A stretch of 64,000 nt of DNA. It comes from SZUA-309 sp050185825 (GTDB lineage Bacteria > Pseudomonadota > Gammaproteobacteria > Pseudomonadales > Azotimanducaceae). The notes beneath the pieces were generated by a model. It was given only the letters and a program-made list of their open reading frames with translations, had not been told where the DNA came from and searched no databases. Made by a program: the position numbers and the translations under genes. Every line of letters begins with the position of its first letter. The first letter of the stretch is position 1. Where the stretch lies: positions 124,001 to 188,000 of the forward strand of contig JBFWZA010000012.1 of NCBI GenBank assembly GCA_050185825.1, in the 5' to 3' direction. Positions 44,289 through 51,509 of this stretch are shown in pieces.

Positions 44289-45716
44289 TCAGCCGTCGTC
44301 CTCGTCCTGCTCCTGCTCCTGCCGGCGCCGGCTCCTCGGCCGCACCCTGCCGACGATCTCGTAGATCAGTCCCGACACGGGATGCATGCGCGTCACCCGG
44401 AAGATGAGGCCGCCCACGGACATGGGCCGCACCCGGCGGACTTCCCGGAGCAGCGGCAGGAACAGCAGCGCGACTGCCAGCCGGGTTAGGCAGGAGGCGA
44501 GGAACAACCCGTACAGCGGGGTGAGCACGGTCACGGTGATCCCGAAGAAGTGCAGCTCGTCCGGCACGTACAGGGCGAGCAGCGCGCCGAGGCTGGCGCC
44601 GAGAAAGACGGCGATGGCGGCGAACACGTTGTGCACGGCGATGAGCGTGGCCCGGTGCTCGCTCGGCGTGAGGTCGAACACGTACGCCGTGGCGGACAGC
44701 GTGAATCCGGCCCAGGCGAGGCCGCTGATCGACTGCACCACGAGCAGCCAGGCGTAATTCGTCGACACCAGCCACAGCGAGGGAATGATGGTGATGATGC
44801 TGCCGGTGGCGATGAGCAGCAGCCGGTTGCCGAACAGGTCGGCCAGCCGCCCCCAGCGGTTGAGGGTCAGGAACTGCACCAGCACGGAGGCCACGGTGAT
44901 GGTCATGAACTCGAAGTAGCTCTGGGACAGGTCGCGCAGGAGGTACAGCGTGAAGTAGGGGCCGGAGATGGCCACCGCGAACTGCATGGCCGCGAAGAAC
45001 AGCGAGAACCGCATCAGCCGCGAGTGCCGGAAGCGCCGCCAGAGGGTGAGATCCTCGATCACCTCCAGGGCGGCCGTTTTCCGGGTGGGCTCGTGCATCT
45101 GCTCCAGGTGCCAGGCGGACGCGAGGCGCGCCAGGGCGGTGAAGGCGAACACCAGCACGAAGCCCCAGTAGGCGTCCGCCCAGCGGTCGGTCGCGTCGAT
45201 GGCCAGGCCGGCGACGATCAGGGCGCTCACCGAGGCGACGCTCGACAGCCGCGTGCGCTCCGCGAAGAAGCGGCCGCGCCGGCCTTCCGGCACCAGGTCG
45301 CCGATCAGGCTGTTCCACTGCGGCGAGCCCAGGTTCGGCCCGCAGAAGTAGACGAAGACGATGGGAATGAGCAGCCAGGCGGCGTGCGTGGGGGCGAGCA
45401 CCGGGGCCAGCGCCAGCGGCACCAGGCAGGCGGCCTGCAGCAGCGCGCCGTAGACGATGATCCGCTTGCGGATCCCGAACCGCCGCCCGACCCAGGCGGA
45501 CACCATCTGCATGAACGAGGCGAGCAGCGGTGGCAGCGACGCGAGCAGGCCCACCACCGTGGTGCTGGCGTGGAGGAAGATGGCGAACGCGGAGAAGTAG
45601 CTCTCGGCGCCGCCGGTGAGGATGGAATAGTAGATGCCGTCCTTGATGGAATGCCGCAGCGAGGACTCGACCTGGGGGTCGTCGGAATAGGCACGGCTTC
45701 TGGACTTCGACGCCAC
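44289..45716 (-). CDS. MFS transporter
   Basis: 475-residue permease with about twelve helices. Typical loops are AFVGRRFGIRKRIIVYG between helices 2 and 3 and RWGRLADLFGNRLLL in the second half. The cytoplasmic C-terminus is Arg- and acid-rich. The start is GTG; the N-terminal 22 residues are polar. It begins eight bases after the stop of the 2OG-Fe oxygenase gene, so the two are probably an operon. Substrate unknown. Confidence 0.88.
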   Translation of the reverse strand: MASKSRSRAYSDDPQVESSLRHSIKDGIYYSILTGGAESYFSAFAIFLHASTTVVGLLASLPPLLASFMQMVSAWVGRRFGIRKRIIVYGALLQAACLVPLALAPVLAPTHAAWLLIPIVFVYFCGPNLGSPQWNSLIGDLVPEGRRGRFFAERTRLSSVASVSALIVAGLAIDATDRWADAYWGFVLVFAFTALARLASAWHLEQMHEPTRKTAALEVIEDLTLWRRFRHSRLMRFSLFFAAMQFAVAISGPYFTLYLLRDLSQSYFEFMTITVASVLVQFLTLNRWGRLADLFGNRLLLIATGSIITIIPSLWLVSTNYAWLLVVQSISGLAWAGFTLSATAYVFDLTPSEHRATLIAVHNVFAAIAVFLGASLGALLALYVPDELHFFGITVTVLTPLYGLFLASCLTRLAVALLFLPLLREVRRVRPMSVGGLIFRVTRMHPVSGLIYEIVGRVRPRSRRRQEQEQDEDDG

Positions 45717-45724
45717 GGAAGCGC

Positions 45725-46378
45725 TCAGACGTTGGCGAGTGGCAGCTCCGACCGGCGGCGGAACCAGCCGGCCAGGCTGTATCGGTCTGCGCGGGTGGGC
45801 AGCACCTCGTGGGGAAACTGCTCGCTCAGGTAGACGGCGAGGGTGCCGGCAGCCGGCGGAAACCGGCCGAGCTCACGCCCGGTTTCGTCGTAAAGCACGA
45901 GCTCCCCCCCGTCGCCGGGCATCCAGGCTTCGTTCAGGTAGCAGACCACGCTCACCACGCGATTGGCCTCACCGCGGAAGGCGTCCAGATGGCGCCGGTA
46001 GAACGCGCCCGGGGGGTAGCAGGCGAAGTGGCTCTCGAAGCTCGAGAGGCCGAGCATGAGCGTCCGGTTCAGGTGCGCGCGCAGGCCTTCCGACCAGTGC
46101 AGCCAGTCACGCCCGGCCGGATCCGAGCCGTCGATCCAGACGATCCGGTCCCGGCGCACGAAGTGGTTGAGCTGGTTGTCCGTGTTCCGGCCGACACCGG
46201 CAGCCCGGTAGCTTTCGAGATTCCGCGCGGCTTCTGCCAGCCGTCGAACGAGCAGCTCCGGAACGAGGCCCGTGAACACCCCCCAGCCCGAATCCACCAG
46301 GGCAGCGGCGACGATCTCGAATGCGGCGGCGGGATCCGAGGGCGCGGAGGGGGAATCGGGCAGGGACAGGTCTTGCAA
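45725..46378 (-). CDS. 2-oxoglutarate/Fe(II) dioxygenase (SM-20/prolyl 4-hydroxylase-like)
   Basis: 217-residue protein. The metal H-x-D is in PGAFYRRHLDAFRGE, the distal His in YLSEQFPHEVLPT, and the 2-oxoglutarate-binding Arg in RADRYSLAGWFRRR, giving the layout of SM-20-like prolyl hydroxylases. The start is uncertain: TTG at 46378 is the best in-frame candidate after a stop-free but start-free stretch. It lies 98 bases after the probable selenoprotein gene in the same direction and immediately upstream of the MFS gene. Substrate unknown. Confidence 0.8.
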   Translation of the reverse strand: MQDLSLPDSPSAPSDPAAAFEIVAAALVDSGWGVFTGLVPELLVRRLAEAARNLESYRAAGVGRNTDNQLNHFVRRDRIVWIDGSDPAGRDWLHWSEGLRAHLNRTLMLGLSSFESHFACYPPGAFYRRHLDAFRGEANRVVSVVCYLNEAWMPGDGGELVLYDETGRELGRFPPAAGTLAVYLSEQFPHEVLPTRADRYSLAGWFRRRSELPLANV

Positions 46379-46476
46379 GGCTGTGCATCCGAGTGCGCGG
46401 GGAGGTGCCGGCCGGGCGGCGGCGCAGTGTACTCCCGGCGCTGTGGACCGGCACGTTTTTTTACGCTGCGGGCGTA

Positions 46477-46722
46477 TCAGACACCGGCCAGAAATCTGCG
46501 GATGCTCCGCCGGGTGAGGAACAGCTTCGAGAGGCTGCGCTCCCCGTGCACGAGTGCCGGGACCCGACGGATGCCGCGCTCGCGCAGCCCGCCGGGATGC
46601 TCGAGCACGTTCACGTGCTCGACGCTGACGTGCGGAAACTCGGGAAGCACCTTCGCGAGCGACAGACCTGCCGCTTTGCACCGGCCTCAGGTCGGGGAGT
46701 GGTAGAACTGCACCGTCTGCAT
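46477..46722 (-). CDS. Probable thioredoxin-fold selenoprotein (UxxC; in-frame TGA at codon 12)
   Basis: 81-residue protein if the TGA at 46687-46689 is read as selenocysteine; with it as a stop only 11 residues are made. The first strand MQTVQFYHSPT leads to U-G-R-C, the CxxC active site of thioredoxin/glutaredoxin folds with Sec in the first position. Then follow a helix (KAAGLSLAKVLPEF), strand (VSVEHVNVL), the cis-Pro motif RRVPALV, and a final helix LTRRSIRRFLAGV. A SECIS-like hairpin begins downstream (46658-46675). The frame stays open for 69 codons after TGA. An alternative start at 46776 adds 18 residues with a CAAC; neither start has a strong ribosome site. A small redox protein is likely. 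The Sec machinery genes are not in this window. Confidence 0.8.
46658..46675 (-). promoter_or_regulatory. Bacterial SECIS-like hairpin in the selenoprotein mRNA
   Basis: On the minus strand a 6-bp stem AGCGGC/GTCGCT (one G-U pair) closes an AGGTCT loop. The loop and its C-G closing pair are the same as in the E. coli fdhF SECIS (loop AGGUCU), which binds SelB. Exactly 17 bases separate the TGA from the loop, as I recall for fdhF. The bulged U of fdhF is not clearly present. Confidence 0.8.
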
Positions 46723-46801
46723 GGTCTGTTCGCCGTCGTCGGAATTCGAGCCACAGGCCGCACAGGGTAGGGCCATCGTGGGCCGCTGCCAACCGTGCGG
46801 A

Positions 46802-47929
46802 CTACGTCGCCCGGAACGCCTCGAACAGGCGGACGTGCTCGGACAATATGCGCTCGGTCTCTTCCGGCTCCGGGTGGGTGGAGCCATCGCCGGGCTTGAA
46901 CGTGCCGCCGAGCAGCAGCACATCGGACCGGGGAAACAGGTAGAGCAGACCGCGACCACCGCCGGTGGTGAGGTAGTCGATGGCGGGGTCCGGCGGCAGC
47001 AGCACGAGCTGACCCTTGGCCGGGATGAGCTCGGTGTCGCCGAAGAGCGCGGCAGCCCCCAGGCCGGTGCAGTTGAAGATCACCGCTTCCTCCAGGCCGA
47101 GCACGTCGCCCACGTCGCCGAAGTCGCGGATGACGAAGCGGCCGCCGGCCAGCTGGAAATCGCGCACCAGGCTGCGCAGCAGGCGCGCCGGCTCGATCAT
47201 CATGGTGACGGAGCGACGGGCGTGCAGGTTGCCGAACGGATGGCTGCCGGGCGGGAGGTCGGCCGAGTAGGGCATGAGGTCGGCGAAGTCCTCGCCGCCG
47301 CCCGACAGTGCCGGTGCCGGCGGCGAATCGGACAGGGCGAAGTGCTCGAGCCAGCGGATGCCGTAGTCCTCGCCACCGAGGCTGGTGTAGGCATGGTGCG
47401 CGACGCGCGCGGCCCAGCCGAGCCGGGCGACGAATTCCGGGCTCGCGGCGTCCGGGTTGTAGACACTGAACGGGCCCCACTCGCCGCCGGCGACGTTCGA
47501 CGTGGTGTGGCGCGCCATGGAGCGCGTGTAGATCGTCACCTGCCAGCCGGCGTCCTGCAGCAATCTGGCGCTGGTCAGGCCCATGACGCCACTGCCGACA
47601 ACCGCGGCCTGCCCCGGTGGCCGATCGCCGAGCTCGCGGACGGCAAGCGCGGACGATCCCCAGGAGAGGCTGATGCCGCCGCCGCCATGACCGTAGTTGT
47701 GCACCACGAGCTTGTCGTCGAATGGCTCGGCGCGCACCACGAAGCCGGAAGCACGATACGGCCGGTGCCCGACGATCTCCCGGATCACGTTGCCGCGATC
47801 GATCTGCGGTACGGCCCACGGCTGCCGGGAGTAAGCACGGCCGAGCGCATAGGGTGAAGACGGGGGCCGTCCGCAGCCGATCAGCGGTGCGGCTGCGAGC
47901 GTGGTCAACGCGGTGCGCCGGGAGATCAT
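46802..47929 (-). CDS. FAD-dependent D-amino-acid-oxidase-like oxidoreductase, exported
   Basis: 375-residue flavoprotein of the DAO family. The N-terminus SRRTALTTLAAAPLIGCGR combines a twin-arginine motif and a lipobox, suggesting Tat export and lipid anchoring. The FAD Rossmann motif is AAVVGSGVMGLTSARLLQDAG, and the C-terminal YLFPRSDVLLLGGTFKPGDG resembles D-amino-acid oxidase/D-aspartate oxidase. The ATG overlaps the VOC gene stop (ATGA). It precedes the selenoprotein gene by 79 bases. A D-amino acid or similar amine is the likely substrate. Confidence 0.82.
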   Translation of the reverse strand: MISRRTALTTLAAAPLIGCGRPPSSPYALGRAYSRQPWAVPQIDRGNVIREIVGHRPYRASGFVVRAEPFDDKLVVHNYGHGGGGISLSWGSSALAVRELGDRPPGQAAVVGSGVMGLTSARLLQDAGWQVTIYTRSMARHTTSNVAGGEWGPFSVYNPDAASPEFVARLGWAARVAHHAYTSLGGEDYGIRWLEHFALSDSPPAPALSGGGEDFADLMPYSADLPPGSHPFGNLHARRSVTMMIEPARLLRSLVRDFQLAGGRFVIRDFGDVGDVLGLEEAVIFNCTGLGAAALFGDTELIPAKGQLVLLPPDPAIDYLTTGGGRGLLYLFPRSDVLLLGGTFKPGDGSTHPEPEETERILSEHVRLFEAFRAT

Positions 47930-48330
47930 GCGGTCTGCAGAAACTCCACCCAGTTGCCGTCCGGGTCCTCGACGATGGCGATGCGCACGCCGGGCCGGAT
48001 CTCGGTCGGCTTCACCGCCACCTTCGCGCCTGCGTCGGCGCAGGCCTGGGTGAGCGCGGCCACGTCGGCCACGGAGATCGTCCAGTAGCGGTAGCCGGTG
48101 GCGCCGGGGATGCCGCCGGGCACCGCGTTCCTGTCGGAGAGATTGCCCGGTGTGTAGAGCTTGATGAGGCTCGTGCCGCACATCAGCCGGTGCATGCTGC
48201 CGCCGCCCGGCATCTGCATCTCGCCCTGATAGTCGAGCCCCAGGGTGTCGCGGTAGAACGCCAGCATCGGCCCGGGCGTGCGGGTGACGATGCCGAGGTC
48301 GATGGAGTCCTTGGTCAGTTCGATGGTCAT
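47926..48330 (-). CDS. VOC (glyoxalase/bleomycin-resistance) family protein
   Basis: 134-residue two-module metal-binding fold. Marks are IDLGIVTRTPGPMLAFYRDTLGLDYQGEM and, at the end, VRIAIVEDPDGNWVEFLQT, the glyoxalase-like terminal Glu motif. The ATG at 48330 follows GGAAGGGATC; the longer frame is a shadow. It is coupled to the DAO gene by a 4-base overlap and diverges from the acyl-CoA dehydrogenase. Reaction unknown. Confidence 0.87.
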   Translation of the reverse strand: MTIELTKDSIDLGIVTRTPGPMLAFYRDTLGLDYQGEMQMPGGGSMHRLMCGTSLIKLYTPGNLSDRNAVPGGIPGATGYRYWTISVADVAALTQACADAGAKVAVKPTEIRPGVRIAIVEDPDGNWVEFLQTA

Positions 48331-48453
48331 GATCCCTTCCTGCGTGGCAAGCCGGCGATGGTAGCACCCCTCCTTGCAGGCATTGTAGGCATCGGGTGCG
48401 GAGAGTGCGTACACTGGTCCCTTTTCAATGCACACCTGTCAGGGGAGAGGGAC

Positions 48454-49680
48454 ATGATCGACTTCGAGATTCCGGAAGAAACCAAGGCCATCCGCGAGAA
48501 GGTGCGCACCTTCGTGCAGGAACACTGCTTCCCCGCGGAGAAGGAGCTCGCGCATCGTGAGTTCGAGGACGTGCTCGCGGGGCTGCGCGAGAAAGCGCGC
48601 GCCCAGGGGCTGTGGTGTCCGTTCATTCCGCAGGAATACGGCGGCATGGGCCTCAAGCCGCTGGCCAATGCCCTGGTGCAGATGGAGCTCGGCGAGAGCA
48701 TGCTCGGCGCGCTGGCGCTCAACACCCAGGGCCCGGACGATGCCACCATGCTCACGCTCCTCGAGCACGGCACGGACTTCCAGAAGGAAAAGTTCCTGAA
48801 GCCTTTGCTCGACGGTAAGAAGCGCATCTGTTACTCCATGACGGAGAAGGCGGCCGGAGCGGACGCCACCGGCATGCGCACCACGGCGGTGCTGGACGGC
48901 GACAACTACGTGCTGAACGGCGAGAAGTGGTTCAGCTCCTCCGCCAGCGTCGCGGACATCGCCGTGGTGATGGCGCGCACGGACGAGAACGCCCCGCGCC
49001 ACCAGCAGTTCACCACCTTCATCGTCGAGCTGCCGAATCCCGGCTATCAGATCGTGCGCAATATCGAAACCATGCAGCCGCACACGGAGATCGGCCTGAA
49101 GCTGGGCGGCAGTCACTCCGAGATCAAGATCGAGAACCTGGTGGTGCCGCGGGAGAACATCCTCGGCGGGCTCGGCAAGGGCTTCGACATGGGCCAGCAC
49201 CGGCTCGCCTACGGCCGTCTGCGCCACGGCATGCACAACGTGGCCATGGCCCAGCGGGCGCTGGATCTGGCTGCGAAGCAGGTCACCAGCCGGGAGACGT
49301 TCGGCCGGCGGCTCGCAGACCGGCAGGGCGTGCAGTGGATGCTGGCCGAGTGCGCGAGCGAGCTCTACATGGCGCGCCTCATGCTCCTGCATATCGCCTA
49401 CAAGGCGGAGAAGGGGCTGGATCTCCGCCAGGAGAACTCCATCGCCAAGGTGTTCCTGGCGCACATGGTTCACAAGGTGGTGGACACGGCGCTGCAGCTG
49501 CACGGTGCGCTCGGTTACAGCCAGGACACGCCACTTGCACGCTGGTACACGGGTATCCGTGCGCAGCGTCTGGTGGACGGCCCGGACGAGGTGCACAAGT
49601 GGCGGGTGGGCCGCAACGTGATCAAGGCCTACGAGCAGTTCGGCACCACCGCGTCGGCAGCGGGAGGCGATCTGCTCTAG
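48454..49680 (+). CDS. Acyl-CoA dehydrogenase (ACAD10/11-like)
   Basis: 408-residue FAD-dependent dehydrogenase that introduces the alpha-beta double bond in acyl-CoA. Typical regions are LWCPFIPQEYGGMGLKPLANALVQMELGES, CYSMTEKAAGADATGMRTTAV, NGEKWFSSSAS and the C-terminal LQLHGALGYSQDTPLARWYTGIRAQRLVDGPDEVHKWRVGRN. The ATG follows AGGGGAGAGGGAC. Length is standard. Chain-length preference is not readable. Confidence 0.92.
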   Translation: MIDFEIPEETKAIREKVRTFVQEHCFPAEKELAHREFEDVLAGLREKARAQGLWCPFIPQEYGGMGLKPLANALVQMELGESMLGALALNTQGPDDATMLTLLEHGTDFQKEKFLKPLLDGKKRICYSMTEKAAGADATGMRTTAVLDGDNYVLNGEKWFSSSASVADIAVVMARTDENAPRHQQFTTFIVELPNPGYQIVRNIETMQPHTEIGLKLGGSHSEIKIENLVVPRENILGGLGKGFDMGQHRLAYGRLRHGMHNVAMAQRALDLAAKQVTSRETFGRRLADRQGVQWMLAECASELYMARLMLLHIAYKAEKGLDLRQENSIAKVFLAHMVHKVVDTALQLHGALGYSQDTPLARWYTGIRAQRLVDGPDEVHKWRVGRNVIKAYEQFGTTASAAGGDLL

Positions 49681-49699
49681 TCGGAGCGCACGGCCGGCG

Positions 49700-49996
49700 T
49701 CAGTGCCTCACCCAGAGCGCGTCGGAGACCAGGCAGATGCCCCCTGAACGGGTCAGCAGGGGGCGGACGCCTTCGACGATGGCGGTCACGGTGTCCTCGT
49801 CGTCGCAGGCGATGATGAACACGCAGTTGCTCAGCGTGCCGGTAGGATCGTCCCCCCGGCGCCGGCCGCGGTTGCCGTAGCCGCTGGCCCTGGGGATCAG
49901 GGTGTAGCCCGGCGCGTTGAGCGACTCCAGCCGCTCGACGAGGCGCGACGCGAGGGCTTCCTCGATGACGATCTCGATGCGCTTACAGGGTTTCAT
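49700..49996 (-). CDS. PII-like regulator (SbtB type)
   Basis: 98-residue PII-fold protein. The T-loop region reads GYTLIPRASGYGNRGRRRGDDPTGTLSNCVF, and the C-terminus GGICLVSDALWVRH fits PII-like proteins associated with bicarbonate transporters. The gene follows sbtA by 9 bases at the end of the purK-purE-sbtA operon. By analogy with cyanobacterial SbtA/SbtB it probably binds adenyl nucleotides and gates SbtA; this is inference. Confidence 0.85.
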   Translation of the reverse strand: MKPCKRIEIVIEEALASRLVERLESLNAPGYTLIPRASGYGNRGRRRGDDPTGTLSNCVFIIACDDEDTVTAIVEGVRPLLTRSGGICLVSDALWVRH

Positions 49997-50005
49997 GCGT
50001 CTTGC

Positions 50006-51021
50006 TCATCCCGTGGTGAACCAGCGGATCAGCAGATGATAGCCGGGGATGCCGAGCAGCAGGTTCAATGGAAAGGTCAGGGCCAGTGACATGGGCAGGT
50101 AGAGGCCGGGATTGGCTTCGGGCAGTGCCAGGCGCATGGCCGCCGGCACCGCGATGTAGGAAGCGCTCGCGGCGAGCACGGTGAGCAGCAGCGCGTCTCC
50201 CTCGCTTAAGCCGATCAGCAGCGCGAGCGTCACGCCGATGGCGGCATTGAGCAGCGGCAGCACGAGTGCCAGGCCGATCACGGTTCTGCCATTGAGCACC
50301 AGACCGGCGGCGGCCGGCTTGGCGACCCGGGCACGAAACTCCTGCAGCCGCCGCGCGGCGACGATGCCCATGTCCAGCAGGAACAGGCAGAGTAGGCCGA
50401 TGAAGAGGTCGCCGACGAGGCCCTTGATCTGCACCATGCCCGCAGGGCCCGTGATCCAGCCGATGAGCATGCTGCCGATCAGCAGAAAGACCGAACCGTT
50501 GAGCAGCGATTCCCGGGTCAGCTCGCGCCAGTCGATGCCGGTTGAGTCGTTTTCGGCCTCGCGGGATACGCGGTAGAGCAGGATGCCGATGATGATCGCC
50601 GGCGACTCCATGAGCGCCATGGCGGCGACCAGGTAGCCGCTCCAGGGAATTCCCGCGGCGTCCAGATAGCCCGTCGCGGTGACGAACGTCACGGCGCTGA
50701 CCGAACCGTAGGTGGCGGCGATGGCAGCGGCATCGGCTGTCGATGCGCGTCGTCTGAGCAGGAAGAACACGTAGACGGGAACCACCGAGGCCAGACCGAT
50801 GGCCGCACCCAGCACCATCACCACGTTCAGATCAGGTGGGTTTTCCGCGAGTGCCACACCGCCCTTGAAGCCGATCGCGAAGAGCAGATAGAGAGAAAGA
50901 AACCGCGCGATCTGGGTGGGGATCTCGAGGTCCGAGCGGAGCAGGCGGCCGCGGCCCCGAGAAAGAAGAACAGCAGCGGCGGTGAGCTCAGGTTGCTTAA
51001 GAACAGCGTGTCCAAGCTCAA
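50006..51021 (-). CDS. SbtA-type sodium:bicarbonate transporter, apparent one-base frameshift
   Basis: About 339 residues of an SbtA-family carrier in two frames. The N-terminus is SLDTLFLSNLSSPPLLFFFLGAAAA from TTG at 51021, which overlaps the purE stop (TTGA). The rest, starting LLRSDLEIPTQIARFLSLYLLFAIGFKGG, lies one frame over. The junction is in a GC-rich run at about 50943-50957, where one missing base would restore LGAAAALLRSDLEIP. It has the two 5-helix halves of the family (for example GIDWRELTRESLLNGSVFLLIGSMLIG and GLALVLPLLNAAIGVTLAL). It would import bicarbonate with Na+, supplying PurK. Frameshift could be assembly error or real. Confidence 0.8.
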
Positions 51022-51509
51022 CCCCTGCGGGTGGCAATTGCCGCTTTTTCCAGCACCAGCGACTCCAGGCGCTGCTTGTAGCCGGAGATGCGATCACGCA
51101 CGGCGATGTTCGAGCTGCCGATGATCTGCGCCGCGAGCAGCCCGGCGTTCGTCGCGCCGTCGATGGCCACCGTGGCGACGGGTACGCCGCGTGGCATCTG
51201 AACGATGGACAGCAGGGCATCGAGTCCCGTCAGCGCCGTGGTGTTCACGGGTACGCCGATCACGGGCAGCGGCGTCAGTGACGCCACCATGCCCGGCAGG
51301 TGTGCGGCGCCGCCGGCGCCCGCGATGATCACCGCCAGGCCCCGTCCTGCCGCGCTGGTGGCGTACTCGAAGAGCCGCGCCGGCGTGCGGTGCGCGCTCA
51401 CCACCGTGCGCTCGAACGGGATCTCTAGCTCTTCGAGCACGTCTTCCGCGCCGCGCATGATCGGCAGATCGGAGTCGCTGCCCATGATGATGCCGACCGT
51501 GGACGTCAT
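51018..51509 (-). CDS. purE: N5-carboxyaminoimidazole ribonucleotide mutase PurE
   Basis: 163-residue class I PurE, converting N5-CAIR to CAIR in purine synthesis. Conserved motifs are GSDSDLPIMRGAEDVLEELEIPFERTVVSAHRTP and VIIAGAGGAAHLPGMVASLTPLPVIGVPV. The ATG at 51509 overlaps the purK stop (ATGA), and the stop overlaps the sbtA TTG start (TTGA), giving tight coupling on both sides. Confidence 0.95.
   Translation of the reverse strand: MTSTVGIIMGSDSDLPIMRGAEDVLEELEIPFERTVVSAHRTPARLFEYATSAAGRGLAVIIAGAGGAAHLPGMVASLTPLPVIGVPVNTTALTGLDALLSIVQMPRGVPVATVAIDGATNAGLLAAQIIGSSNIAVRDRISGYKQRLESLVLEKAAIATRRG

Noticed and set aside
46687..46689. TGA as a simple nonsense mutation in a pseudogene
   Set aside because: It falls at a Cys position of the CxxC site, the frame downstream is intact and coding-like, and a SECIS-type loop lies at the expected distance.
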